A stretch of 64,000 bases of DNA from Nitrosococcus wardiae (GCF_004421105.1 NZ_CP038033.1:329659-393658); one strand, 5' to 3'; positions 43,694-52,800 are shown, counted from the stretch's first letter. Translations and numbers: made by a program. Notes: a model not told the origin generated them from the sequence alone.

Positions 43694-44419
43694 ATGAGCG
43701 AGTCCTATTTAAAACCCGTCACCAGCCTTACCCAGTACCGACAAGGCTTTGCCGATGCCCCGGAAACTGTCGACCCACCGGCCACGATTGCTATTGTCAG
43801 TGGCGATAGGGGGATGCACCAGGCGCTACGCCGAATCAGTGAATCCACAGGCGCCTCCTATGCTTCCTATGCCACCGCTGAAGCGTTTTTAGCGGACTTT
43901 GACCCCACCCTCCCGGGTTGCCTGCTGCTCGATATCCACGTCCCCCACATGGGCGGCTTAAGGCTGCAGCAACAGCTGCAGCACCAGGGTAGTCGGCTTC
44001 CGCTGCTCTTCGTCTCGGCAGAGGCGACGGTGCCTGAAGCCGTTCAGGCCCTACAGGCAGGGGCCATGGACTTTATTGTCCAGCCCTTGAAGTGTGCGGG
44101 ATTGGTCAAAACGCGCCTCAAGACTTGTCTCGCCCAAGCCCGCCAAAACCAAATCGAACAAAAGAAAGAGGCGGAAATCGCCGCTCGGCTGGCCCGGCTC
44201 ACCCCGCGTGAATGGCAAATCATGGAAGGCGTGGTCAAAGGTAAGCAGAACAAGCAGATGGCCTTTGAGGGGAACATTAGCACCAAAACCGTAGAAGTCC
44301 ACCGGACTCGGGTGATGAAAAAACTCCAGGTCAGAAACCGTGCCGAGCTGATTAACCTCATCCTCTTCCAGGAAGAAAGGCTTCAAGAGTTCCCCCCGAT
44401 AAAAGACCATGCCTCTTAG
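43694..44419 (+). CDS. FixJ/LuxR-type response regulator with atypical receiver
   Basis: A 241-residue DNA-binding response regulator. The receiver (about residues 30-150) has the phosphoacceptor Asp80 (LLLDIHVPHMGG) and an acidic residue in SGDRG, but the nearly invariant Lys of the K-P dipeptide is Gln130 (FIVQPLK). The LuxR-type helix-turn-helix lies at about 170-225 (LTPREWQIMEGVVKGKQNKQMA, STKTVEVHRTRVMKKL). The loss of the Lys suggests altered phosphorylation-dependent switching. ATG 43694 follows GGAGG. No sensor kinase is adjacent. It may control the nearby stress genes. Confidence 0.85.
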   Translation: MSESYLKPVTSLTQYRQGFADAPETVDPPATIAIVSGDRGMHQALRRISESTGASYASYATAEAFLADFDPTLPGCLLLDIHVPHMGGLRLQQQLQHQGSRLPLLFVSAEATVPEAVQALQAGAMDFIVQPLKCAGLVKTRLKTCLAQARQNQIEQKKEAEIAARLARLTPREWQIMEGVVKGKQNKQMAFEGNISTKTVEVHRTRVMKKLQVRNRAELINLILFQEERLQEFPPIKDHAS

Positions 44420-44585
44420 GGAGAGTGATGGGTTCCCTTCTTCCGGCGTAAAGTGTGCGCCGATGTCCTCTGGCGGTCAGGGGATGGTTCCCTCGCCGTC
44501 TTTTTTTTGGCCTGCCGGCGCTTGATAGTTAGCCTGAGGCAGGCTTACAAGCGGCAAAATCCAAGGGTAGACCCCTTTATGCATA

Positions 44586-45197
44586 TTAGCGTGACACGCC
44601 ACGAACGGTTGAAGCGAACTGTCCCAGTTGCCCTAAACCGTCTAAATCATTAGCCATTGATAGCAGGATATGGCCGATACGCATTTGAATCTCTAATGCT
44701 AGATCGAGGTAGCTTTCAAGCTCTGCATCCGGATAGGTAGGCTCGATGCGTCCTTCAGATATATGCCGAAGATAATGGGGCTCGCCCCCGTGTGTAAGCT
44801 CGTCAAACGACTTGAGATTTACCTTGCTATTATTCTTGATCCAAGCCGCGCCTGAGTCCACATTATTTTCAAGCTCATTGATTATTTTCCGAAGTTTTTT
44901 AGGATGCCTTCCTTCAATAAAGTTATCGACTGCTTTGTCAGATACCTTCTTCGACAAGAGCCAATAACCTCGCACATAGGACTCGAAGAGTGGCCGAGCA
45001 AGTGTCAGGGCTGGTCCTGGTAACCCGTTGTGCAACAGGCAGACTATTGCGTCACCAATGTCCAGCGAGTGTTGGAGGATCGATAATGCGATTTGCGCCC
45101 TTCGGTCAATAGAGATCTCTATTTCGTTGGTTCTCTCATGTAGCCAAGTTGCGAAAGCAACCGCGTTTGAGAGCTTTTGCTCTAGCACTGCGTCCAT
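44586..45197 (-). CDS. DUF6988-like hypothetical protein
   Basis: A 203-residue helical protein. The central block HSLDIGDAIVCLLHNGLPGPALTLARPLFESYVRGYWLLS resembles the DUF6988 family, which is uncharacterised; it also recalls HEPN-like helical domains of abortive-infection proteins. No signal peptide is seen. It is a single gene convergent with the response regulator. Position in a satellite cargo region suggests a defence or stress role but nothing in the sequence proves it. Confidence 0.6.
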   Translation of the reverse strand: MDAVLEQKLSNAVAFATWLHERTNEIEISIDRRAQIALSILQHSLDIGDAIVCLLHNGLPGPALTLARPLFESYVRGYWLLSKKVSDKAVDNFIEGRHPKKLRKIINELENNVDSGAAWIKNNSKVNLKSFDELTHGGEPHYLRHISEGRIEPTYPDAELESYLDLALEIQMRIGHILLSMANDLDGLGQLGQFASTVRGVSR

Positions 45198-46071
45198 TTC
45201 GTCACGCTAACATGAAGTAGATGTCTTAGATATTACACCAAAGATAAGAGCTATTTCGCCCCTAGTAAGCTATCAGTAACCTATCGGCAACTCACCACTA
45301 TCCTTAACCCTACAAGGCGGTTGACACCCCCATTCACAACCCACATTAGGGTATAGCGGAAAAAAGACGGGCAGGGCTGCTGTTAAGGAATAATGGGGTG
45401 AAGCCGATGCTGAGATGCAACTACTAGGCAGGGGCACCTAAAGGGGCTTTAGTACTTTTAGGCACCTCCCTATGATAGGTATTTGTAAAAAAACTGCCTA
45501 TAATTACCTCAGTAACCATTAATTTTGTATGGTTATTGCGCTTGGAGTGTCTAAACCTGCGAGCCGCTTGTTCCGTGCGTTAATACAGACCCCGCTATCC
45601 CAGGCAACCGGCTCATTCTCCCCCTTCTTTGATCTACCCGGTACCAGCTACTTCATCTTCGCTTACCATTGCTTCGCCTCGTGCGGCGTCCACAGGACAC
45701 CCACCCCAATTGCCTAGAAAGACCTAGAAAATGAGCGCTTGCAAAACGGTTGGCCTTGTCTCAGCAGAGCAATGAAAATTGTTCATGCATAAAAGATAAT
45801 ATATGAATAAAATTTATGTATGCTTTCGCAAGCGCGTCGCTGGAACCCAGGTTGCGGTGGGGATTGCTGGGTGGCAAGGTTTACTTGCTTCCATCATGGA
45901 CAGGGTCCGGGGCACCCTCAGAGCGATGAAAGACGTTCTCCCGCCTCGGGGATTCCCTCGACCGGCATTTCAAATGCTTTCGGCAAGACCCTGCCGAACT
46001 TAAGGGGCCTGTGATGAGCGAACCACCCCGGGCAGTAAAGTAACGGCTAGTCTCCCGATTACCCTATTGTA
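45198..46071. other. Intergenic region without a clear gene
   Basis: About 870 bp. It contains the third diverged copy of the 60-bp unit (45440-45494). The two short frames present (45529-45717 and around 45803-46014) lack ribosome sites or domains. Confidence 0.4.
45440..45494 (+). repeat. Third copy of the AT-rich unit
   Basis: Shares CTTTAGTACTTTTAGGCACCTC, TAGGTATTTGTAAAAAAA-like sequence with 40083-40217. It lies on the other side of the stress-gene cargo. Confidence 0.5.
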
Positions 46072-46083
46072 TTGAGTAAAAAG

Positions 46084-46734
46084 ATGAACATGAAGAAAAT
46101 GCGCCAAGCCAGATACCCCCGTAATGAAGATGGCTTAACCCCAGGCCAGCAAACCTTCGCGGACTTGTACCGGGCCGGCCCCGAGAAGGTGCGGGGCAAT
46201 GCCTTAGCCTGCTACCGGCAGGCCTTCCCACAGGCGGCATTGAGCACGGCGAAAGTCCAGAGCTCGCGCCTCCTTCGGAATCCAGTAGTAGCGACCTACC
46301 TGCAATCGAAGCGCCAAGCGGCCGAGGCTGAAGCGGACGTGAATGAGTCACAAGTACTGAAAGAATTGGCCAAGGTAGGGTTTTCGGATATACGCGCCCT
46401 GTTCGATAGGGAGGGACGGCTCAAACCCATCCACGACCTGCCAGACGAGATAGCGGCGGCTGTGGCCGCTGTGGAGGTGGTCGTGATGAAAGGCGAACAA
46501 GGGGAGGAGCCGCTTTACGTTTACAAAATCAAGCTTTGGAATAAGCTTGATGCCTTGGAGAAGCTCGGTAAGCAGCTTGGGATGTTTAAAGAGCAAAAGG
46601 ACATGAATGTGAAGGGCGGGCTCACGCACCTATTAGAAGAAATCTCAGGCAGCCCGCTCAGCACGCCTATGGGCCGGATTAAAGCCGCCCAAGAGGGCAT
46701 GCTCCCCGACTACTACGCTGAGCTTGGCGAATAA
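46084..46734 (+). CDS. terS: Terminase small subunit
   Basis: A 216-residue phage terminase small subunit. The N-terminal half is typical: LTPGQQTFADLYRAG, then NALACYRQAFPQAALSTAKVQSSRLLRNPVVATYL, a helix-turn-helix that recognises packaging sites. A middle region with ADVNESQVLKELAKVGFSDIRALFD follows. There is no large subunit, portal or capsid gene, so the protein probably redirects a helper phage's packaging machine to island 2 DNA. I chose ATG 46084; TTG 46072 is also possible. It is convergent with the replication genes. Confidence 0.85.
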   Translation: MNMKKMRQARYPRNEDGLTPGQQTFADLYRAGPEKVRGNALACYRQAFPQAALSTAKVQSSRLLRNPVVATYLQSKRQAAEAEADVNESQVLKELAKVGFSDIRALFDREGRLKPIHDLPDEIAAAVAAVEVVVMKGEQGEEPLYVYKIKLWNKLDALEKLGKQLGMFKEQKDMNVKGGLTHLLEEISGSPLSTPMGRIKAAQEGMLPDYYAELGE

Positions 46735-46877
46735 CCCGCTCCGTATCGAAGCAGAGGCCGAAAGAGGGCTGGAAGACTTGGTTAAACCAAAGGCGTTGGA
46801 TGGTCCAAGGACAGCTCTCTGGTACGCCGCCTGGTCGGGCTAAGCAGAAACTGACTTAACAAGGCTATTCTCCATAT

Positions 46878-48647
46878 TTAGCTTGTAGATAGGCCCCCCA
46901 TACTGGCCCTATCCTCTTCCTCATAGGGAGGTGGCTCCTGTTCCAGCTCGACTTCTTTATAAAGGGCGAGAACCGGGTCAAAACGCAACCGCGCCACACC
47001 CAGTTTTCCCACTTCCCGAAAGCGAATCTTCTGGATATAAATATCCACTAAGTTGCTATCCAAGTCGGTAAAATTGCGATAAATTACCAGGCCATTATCG
47101 GCTTTGTTACGCCAGTTAGCGGAGCCGGAGATGTCATAGAGAGTCGGCACCGGATATTGGTCGTTTTTGCCCCGGAAAAGCTTTGCCGGATGGGCCACTA
47201 TCCACACGTGGACCTGATGATGGCGGGCAAATTGCCCGATCCGCTTCAAAACCGACGAGATGTACTCCGTCTCGGTCATATTGGACGCACGTAGATGCTC
47301 GAATTCATTCCAGGGGTCAAGTAGGAGCCCCTTAATCCCATACCGCAGCACCAATGCCCTGGCACAGTCCAGGACGAGGTCGACGGTCCAGTCCTGGTCA
47401 TTGTCCGGGAGAATCCAATAAAAATGCTCATGAACCCATTCTTTCCCCATTTCCAGCGTGGAGGGGCTCAGCCGGGAAGGGGGCTCTGCGTTGAAGGGCT
47501 TACCGGCCCACTTCTCTATCATCCGTGCCATATGGTGGCTTACCGGCTGGTTCTCGGGGCTAAAAACACCAAAGCGCCAGCCCTGCTGCTGAGCGAGGTT
47601 CAGGGCTAAACAGTCCAGCCAATTGGACTTCCCACTGTTGGGGATACCGGTCACTACTGTCAGCTCACCAGGCCTCACGGTGTAATATTCATCGAGGGAG
47701 GGCCAGCCGGTCGACACCCCACCCTCGAGCCCATGGGCGTAAAGGAAATCGATGTCTTCGCTGAAATGGCTGACAGTCAATACCCCGGCGATAGGATAAG
47801 GTTGGGCGTTTTTGATGCAGTCAGCAAGCGCTTCAGGGCCCCCTTTAAGCAACACCTCATTGGCATCCTTGCACCCCTCGGGCCACACGACCCGCTTACA
47901 TTTTTCTCGCCCGAGGCGACGGGAGAGTTCTTCGGCCAAATACTGCCCGGGTGCGTCATTGTCGACCGCGATTATCCAGGTCTTGACCCTCCTGAGGGCG
48001 GCTTCATCCGCCTTTAGAAACTCAAACTTACTGGAATAATCCTTGGTCTGGGGTGGGGGCGCACCATCGGGAACACTGACCCCATTCTGAAAGCCTGCCA
48101 CCTCGACAGCTAGTTTGTCCATTTCTCCTTCCACCACAAGGGTGGTCTCCTCCAAATCGTTGAGCCCGTAGAGGATGCGTTCGGCCCCCACTTCCAGGCG
48201 GAAGTGCTTATCTTTATCTCGATATTTCGTATTGATGAGCGTTTCGCCCCGGTAGTAGGGAAATGCAAGGGCCCATACCTCGGCTTCTACCTGGGGCATA
48301 TAGACTTTTTGGGCCGTGATTTTATTGCGCTCGAGGACTTCCTGAGTAATCCCGCGACTAGCCAACCATTGGTTCATTTTTTCAGGAAGGCCCGTCGCTG
48401 GAAGGGGCTCAGGCCGCCGGTACGCTGGGCGTCGCCAGTGCAGAGTGTGATTGGGCTGCACGCCCTGGGAAAGCCCCCCTCGCCAGCCACAATGGTGGCA
48501 AACCCACACTCCTTTCTCGACATGGACACTTAAACATTGGGCACGTTTTTTCTTGCGTTGAGCGGAGCACTGGGGGCAGGTGAGGCTCACTTCCCCTGAG
48601 GCGCCGGGAGGCAATTCGATCCCAAAATCGGAAAAAGTTTTGTCCAT
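46878..48647 (-). CDS. Primase-helicase (T7 gp4/Twinkle-like)
   Basis: A 589-residue replication protein. An N-terminal zinc finger (CPQC ... CHHC, about residues 22-55) is followed by a Toprim primase core (LVVEGEMDKLAVEVAG and IAVDNDAPG) and a hexameric RecA-like helicase with Walker A GIPNSGKS and Walker B LLLDPWNEF. It would unwind and prime the satellite DNA. ATG 48647 is preceded by AGGAGGTGACT, which fixes the start. It lies 9 bp downstream of the Rep gene and is co-transcribed with it. Confidence 0.9.
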   Translation of the reverse strand: MDKTFSDFGIELPPGASGEVSLTCPQCSAQRKKKRAQCLSVHVEKGVWVCHHCGWRGGLSQGVQPNHTLHWRRPAYRRPEPLPATGLPEKMNQWLASRGITQEVLERNKITAQKVYMPQVEAEVWALAFPYYRGETLINTKYRDKDKHFRLEVGAERILYGLNDLEETTLVVEGEMDKLAVEVAGFQNGVSVPDGAPPPQTKDYSSKFEFLKADEAALRRVKTWIIAVDNDAPGQYLAEELSRRLGREKCKRVVWPEGCKDANEVLLKGGPEALADCIKNAQPYPIAGVLTVSHFSEDIDFLYAHGLEGGVSTGWPSLDEYYTVRPGELTVVTGIPNSGKSNWLDCLALNLAQQQGWRFGVFSPENQPVSHHMARMIEKWAGKPFNAEPPSRLSPSTLEMGKEWVHEHFYWILPDNDQDWTVDLVLDCARALVLRYGIKGLLLDPWNEFEHLRASNMTETEYISSVLKRIGQFARHHQVHVWIVAHPAKLFRGKNDQYPVPTLYDISGSANWRNKADNGLVIYRNFTDLDSNLVDIYIQKIRFREVGKLGVARLRFDPVLALYKEVELEQEPPPYEEEDRASMGGLSTS

Positions 48648-48656
48648 AGTCACCTC

Positions 48657-49520
48657 CTAAACCACCAGCTTGGGTTTGGCGGGAGTACGTCGAGGCGGCG
48701 CATCTTCCCACCGCCGCCCAGAAAGCCAGCCTGGGGCCATCTTCGGGGTCAGCCCCTTAGCTTGCTTGCCGGGGCGCTCGGAAGCTTCCCGCTCAGCCCC
48801 AGCAATAATCGCCTTGAAAAGCTCAGGGCTCATGGGTTCCAGCTTCCACCAGGCATCGGCCGCTTCGGCTTTGCCCCGGCGGTAGTCGAAGACCTGCCAG
48901 AACCGCTCGAAGCGCCGCAGAGCCTGTCCTTGTAGCCGCTTGCCCTGCTTCGTCAAATAGCCCTCGACCTCCCTCGGATCTGATTCTCCCCGGGGAAAGG
49001 AATCTCCTGCCTGAGAGGTGGTGTGTTTAAGCCCCCTTTTCGTGTCTGCGGCATCGGCCGATGCCGTATATAAATTGGTCTGTTCCTTGGTCTGTTCTAT
49101 GCCCGTGCCTTGGGCGGCACCGTTTAACTGCCGCTCCTGGCACCGTTTTGGTTGGGAAACCCTGCCCTCAGATGCACGGTTTAAAGCTTGGGAAACCCTG
49201 CCCCTGGGGGCACCGTTTTCGGGCTTCATAGAAACCACTAGATCCTGCGGGATAAACAATTGATAGCGGCTGGATTTAGATCGTCCCCCGTTGCCTATCT
49301 TTTTCAGCCATCCCTTTTTTTCAAGGGCGGTGGTGATGTGGGAAATATGCTCCGGGCTGATTCCGGTCAGTTCAGTCAGTCGCTGCCGGGAAGGCCAACA
49401 CCGCCCCTTTTGATCGGCAAAGGCGTACAAAGCCACCAGGACGCGGAACTCTCTGAAGGTAAGGTGAGGGGCCCTTACCACCTCGATAGGAACCTTCGCG
49501 AAGAGAGGTTGCTTACTCAT
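48657..49520 (-). CDS. Replication-initiation protein with N-terminal helix-turn-helix
   Basis: A 287-residue protein of the phage replication-O type. Residues 15-85 contain a winged helix (LTFREFRVLVALYAFADQKGRCWPSRQRLTELTGISPEHISHITTALEKKGWLKKI), which binds the replication origin. The middle is low-complexity; the C-terminal part (RFERFWQVFDYRRGKAEAADAWWKLEPMSPELFKAI) has the helical domain found in DnaT-like partners that load helicase. ATG 49520 follows AGGAGG; longer frames upstream are chance. It precedes the primase-helicase. Confidence 0.85.
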   Translation of the reverse strand: MSKQPLFAKVPIEVVRAPHLTFREFRVLVALYAFADQKGRCWPSRQRLTELTGISPEHISHITTALEKKGWLKKIGNGGRSKSSRYQLFIPQDLVVSMKPENGAPRGRVSQALNRASEGRVSQPKRCQERQLNGAAQGTGIEQTKEQTNLYTASADAADTKRGLKHTTSQAGDSFPRGESDPREVEGYLTKQGKRLQGQALRRFERFWQVFDYRRGKAEAADAWWKLEPMSPELFKAIIAGAEREASERPGKQAKGLTPKMAPGWLSGRRWEDAPPRRTPAKPKLVV

Positions 49521-49594
49521 GGTCCGCCTCCTGGAGCTATGTACAGGCTTCGACCCAGCGCCAATCTGTAGTGCTTTACCTCTCATCGCTGCCC

Positions 49595-49807
49595 TTAGCT
49601 TGTATGTTGGCAGAGACGATTCTCGATGAAGCGCTCTAAATCCGAGAGACGATACTTCACCTTGCCACCAATCTTGACGTAAGGGAGATTGACCCGGCCC
49701 GTAGATCGCCACACTTGAAGGGTGCCCGGCTTCACGCCCAGAATACGAGCGGCCTCCTCGGGGCCAACGAGGTGGGGAAGAATGTGCGCAGCTGGGGGGT
49801 GCTTCAT
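49595..49807 (-). CDS. AlpA-like helix-turn-helix regulator of island 2
   Basis: A 70-residue winged-helix protein: LVGPEEAARILGVKPGTLQVWRSTGRVNLPYVKIGGKVKYRLSDLERFIE is the MerR/excisionase type. I chose ATG 49807, after GGAGAG; the frame is open 12 codons more. AlpA-type proteins turn on excision and replication of satellites. It is located between the hypothetical protein and Rep, as in PICIs. Confidence 0.85.
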   Translation of the reverse strand: MKHPPAAHILPHLVGPEEAARILGVKPGTLQVWRSTGRVNLPYVKIGGKVKYRLSDLERFIENRLCQHTS

Positions 49808-49899
49808 ATGCTCTCCGTTATAGTCCGAAACAAAGAGCATCATGCACTATTAAAAAAGGATTTTGGGAACAGTAAAAATTAGTTAGGGGATAGTAAAAA

Positions 49900-50541
49900 T
49901 TACTTAACTATTTTGAGAGCTCTGCTTATCAATCGTTCTATCGTTTTTTCCGCTCGGGGAGGTTCACCATCCTTCCAAAAAAGCCCTGATTTTTGCTCGA
50001 CTAGCTTTGCTAATTTGGCAGCAGAGACTTGTTCATTTTTTCCCCGACACTGCTCAGGAAACTTAGCCAAACACCATAGGGCAGCCTGCAATATCTCAAA
50101 ATTTTTACGTGCATTATGCTGGGTATTGCCATGAATCTGATGAGAGTTCCCGTTACCTTTCCCTTCTGCTAGCGCTGCTCTCTCTTCTGGAGATAGATAG
50201 GGAATTAGAAGGTCATGTTCGATAGCCCACTGTTCATAGGACTGGCGATGAATAGGCAACTCTAAGGCAGTCTGCGGATCCGCATATTCACGGATAGCCT
50301 CATTTTTAACGTTAACCGCCTTTAAATCTCCAGCTTCTATTGCCCGAATAATGACATCTACTGCTCTGTTAAATTTGTCATGTTGTTCTTGCCAGTACTT
50401 GTCAATCTGTTCGCCTTGTTTCAGCTTTTCGTCTTCGATGTGGTAAGTTTCTCTTATCCTTAAAAATTCCTCTCCAATCAGAAAGGCCGCAATTTCAGCA
50501 ACAGTAAAAATGCTGCTTATCCTCCTCCAATCTTTATCCAC
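49900..50541 (-). CDS. Hypothetical protein between integrase and AlpA
   Basis: A 213-residue hydrophilic, helix-rich protein; no family recognised. Charged helices at about residues 20-75 (ETYHIEDEKLKQGEQIDKYWQEQ) may form a coiled coil. Residues near the C-terminus (EKTIERLISRALKIVK) read like a winged-helix end. It holds the same place as the DUF6387 gene in island 1, but the two show no clear similarity. A function in regulating the element is possible. Confidence 0.6.
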   Translation of the reverse strand: MDKDWRRISSIFTVAEIAAFLIGEEFLRIRETYHIEDEKLKQGEQIDKYWQEQHDKFNRAVDVIIRAIEAGDLKAVNVKNEAIREYADPQTALELPIHRQSYEQWAIEHDLLIPYLSPEERAALAEGKGNGNSHQIHGNTQHNARKNFEILQAALWCLAKFPEQCRGKNEQVSAAKLAKLVEQKSGLFWKDGEPPRAEKTIERLISRALKIVK

Positions 50542-50600
50542 TAAGCAGCCTCACACTCTGTTTCCATCCGGATATTCCTTATAAAAAAGGCAGTTACACA

Positions 50601-51803
50601 TCAACCGAGCTTCTTTTTGCTGATCTCCGCTATTTCTGCCTTAGGCAACACACCCGCCGCCTCCAACATAGCCCGGGTAGCGAGTTGCATCGAGTCCCGT
50701 ACCGGGTCCAAGTTCAAGCGAGCATAGATCGCGGTCGTACTCACATTCTTGTGGGCCAGGGTTTTGCCAATAATAGAGAGATTGGCCCCCGTAGCAGCCT
50801 GCCAGCTCCCTAAGGAGCGGCGTAGATCATGAATACGGAGGTCCTGGATGCCTGCCCGCTTCAGGATACGTGCCCATGCTTTTTTAGGCTCCACCAGATG
50901 ACCGGAGGCGCCAGTGCCTGGAAAAACCCAGTCGCTCTCACCGTTGGCGTATCGACGGGACTCCAGAAGGGTCAGCGCTTCAGGCATCAACGGTACCGTA
51001 TGGGCTTCACCGTTTTTGGTCGTTGGTATGGTCCAGGTGGCCCGCTCGAAATTGATCTCTTCCCAGCGCATGGCCAGTACATTGGCGCGCCGGGCACCAG
51101 TCAGCAAACACATCAAGAAAAAATCTCGCGCGGTTTCATTAGGCTCCTCGGCCAAGGCTTGGAAGAAGCGAGGCAGTTCGTCCGCCTGTAAGAAGCGGTC
51201 ACGGGATTTCTCCGGCAGCTTCTGGATACCATCACAAGGGGTTTCCCCTTTGAATAGCTCCCACTCGATGGCTTTGTTATACATGGCCTTTAGAAGCACT
51301 AGCGTCTTATTCGCCGTAGTATGGCCTTTCTCCCTGCCCAAACGGTTATGAAGAGTTCGTACATCTGACCTCTTGAGAGCCGACAACTTACGATGTTGCC
51401 ATTGAGATAGATATAGCTTGAAATACGATTCAGGATTCTTGATTCGCTTACCACGAGCTTTGATATGGTGCTCTAGGTATTCTTGATACAAATCACCTAA
51501 GGTTATCTCTGCTCGTTGGGTTCGCCGCTTATCATTGGGATTGCCACCCTTGGCGATAACAGCATTCACCTCAGCCGCCATCTTCCGGGCCTGCTCCACA
51601 GTCACCGCCGGGAATCTACCTAGAGCAATACGCTCGGGTCTGCCATTCACCTTGCGGTAAACGACAAAAGTCTTGGTGCCTGTAGCCGTAATGCGCACCG
51701 CAAGCCCTGGTGCCTTAACGTCGAAATAGGTGGTTCTCTTTCCAAGCGGTGGCAAAGGGAGCGTTTCAAGCTTACGTTTAGTGAAGCTAATCTTATTAGG
51801 CAT
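50601..51803 (-). CDS. int: P4-type tyrosine recombinase of island 2
   Basis: A 400-residue integrase. The N-terminal DUF4102-type domain (KLETLPLPPLGKRTTYFDVKAPGLAVRITATG) is followed by a SAM-like and a catalytic domain with Arg in LLTGARRANVLAMRW, HDLRRSLGS (HxxR), LAHKNVST (His) and TAIYARL (Tyr). Its start lies 150 bp from attR (51955-52003). It should insert and excise island 2 at tRNA-Arg. It is a different lineage from the island 1 integrase, with low similarity. Confidence 0.92.
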   Translation of the reverse strand: MPNKISFTKRKLETLPLPPLGKRTTYFDVKAPGLAVRITATGTKTFVVYRKVNGRPERIALGRFPAVTVEQARKMAAEVNAVIAKGGNPNDKRRTQRAEITLGDLYQEYLEHHIKARGKRIKNPESYFKLYLSQWQHRKLSALKRSDVRTLHNRLGREKGHTTANKTLVLLKAMYNKAIEWELFKGETPCDGIQKLPEKSRDRFLQADELPRFFQALAEEPNETARDFFLMCLLTGARRANVLAMRWEEINFERATWTIPTTKNGEAHTVPLMPEALTLLESRRYANGESDWVFPGTGASGHLVEPKKAWARILKRAGIQDLRIHDLRRSLGSWQAATGANLSIIGKTLAHKNVSTTAIYARLNLDPVRDSMQLATRAMLEAAGVLPKAEIAEISKKKLG

Positions 51804-51954
51804 ATTCTTACTCTTTCCGGGGCTACCCCAGGGCTACCTTATGGATACGGTTTTAATAATTTCCATTAAGTTTGGATAAGATAAGCATGCCTATAAGTGT
51901 TTGTTATGTAAACCTTGATTAAGGTTTATTAATGTTGGGTATTTTTATGGACTA

Positions 51955-52003
51955 CCCCCTCCTAAGGGGAAGGTCATACGTTCGAATCGTATCCGGGGCG
52001 CCA
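51955..52003 (+). other. attR of island 2
   Basis: A 49-bp exact copy of the tRNA-Arg 3' end (31104-31152), including CCA. It is the right border of island 2. Confidence 0.92.
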
Positions 52004-52059
52004 ATTTTAATCCGTGAAATCAATAACTTACATACTCTCCCTCCTTCTGAAACTTCTCT

Positions 52060-52275
52060 TTCACCAACAGCGTGACCAGATCGTGGCGCGCCTGCTGGCG
52101 GGTTTTTGTCTGCCTTGAACTCAGCCGCCTTCCGAATCCAGTTCCTGAACGCCGCCTCCCAATCGCTGAACAGCGACTCCTTGGCCTGGTGGTAATCGCG
52201 GAATTTCTCGCACTCCTGCGCCAGATCGATGTTCGGGTCCTTTTCCTCTCCCCAAGCCAAGAGCTTTTCGGTCAT
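52060..52275 (-). pseudogene. Truncated satellite replication protein
   Basis: A C-terminal fragment, about 55 recognisable residues (LLAWGEEKDPNIDLAQECEKFRDYHQ ... WEAAFRNWIRKAAEF). This is the helical domain at the end of phage replication proteins. A MITE is inserted exactly where the upstream part ends (52274), so the gene was cut by that insertion. It directly abuts attR of island 2 and suggests that an earlier element occupied this site. Confidence 0.65.
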
Positions 52276-52365
52276 ACCAATTTTATGTGATTTTGCATTG
52301 TATAGATTCAACTTAAACAACCATTTGAGGCCTTAATAAATTGCATTCTTTAATTAAATTGGTAT
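52274..52365. mobile_element. MITE-like element, copy 1
   Basis: A 92-bp element with terminal inverted repeats ATACCAATTT/AAATTGGTAT and no coding capacity. Copy 2 at 52947-53038 has the same length and about 85-90% identity by eye. The termini resemble the IS630 ends at 22.3 kb (ATACCAATTC). Confidence 0.75.
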
Positions 52366-52800
52366 CAGACGGAATCCATTGATTGGGCTTTTACACGATT
52401 TCTATCTGGGGGGAAGGTCTGTTTTTTGGCCGGCGTCTCTTGGTGGATATATCTACTGCGCTTAGTCCGAACGATACTCATGACCCTTCACTGCCCGGTT
52501 AAACCCGGCCCCTTGCCACATCATTCGGCATGCTGGAGCGTGAGGCGAACATCGTTGCCAACCTGCCGGTTCAGCACGGCAAGAATGCCCCCTAAAGTTG
52601 GATATTAGTACGGTTCTAAAAAACCACAAAGAAAGCTGTTGAAAAAATGAACTGATGTGCATATTTGCCCAAAATAATATGGACTATCAGAATGGGTAAT
52701 TATTTGATGTAAGGGTAGAAATAGGTGTTGGCCAGTAGCCGATTGCGTGTAACAAGACACAGCTTAGTCAGTCTATTTCATATTATGTTTAAGGTCAAAG
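52366..52800. other. Region with a degenerate attC, no gene
   Basis: About 435 bp with no gene. At 52717-52773 lies a sequence closely similar to attC-like site 2 (36939-36992), ending GTCAGTC. It directly precedes the broken cassette gene. Confidence 0.5.

Larger units (their letters stand above)
31153..52003. mobile_element. Island 2: phage-satellite (PICI-like) element
   Basis: About 20.9 kb between the intact tRNA-Arg and a 49-bp copy of its 3' end. From the right end inward come integrase, a hypothetical gene, AlpA-like, Rep, primase-helicase and then a terminase small subunit. This is the core gene set of Gram-negative phage-inducible chromosomal islands. No capsid or tail genes are present. 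The left 15 kb hold cargo: trkH, a gene-cassette array, small heat-shock proteins, regulators and an IS630. Confidence 0.8.

Noticed and set aside
51952-52320. A 122-codon minus-strand reading frame through attR ending in GAPDTIRTYDLPLRRG
   Set aside because: The tail is the antisense translation of the tRNA-Arg 3' end, a well-known annotation artefact. Only the central DnaT-like part is a real gene fragment.
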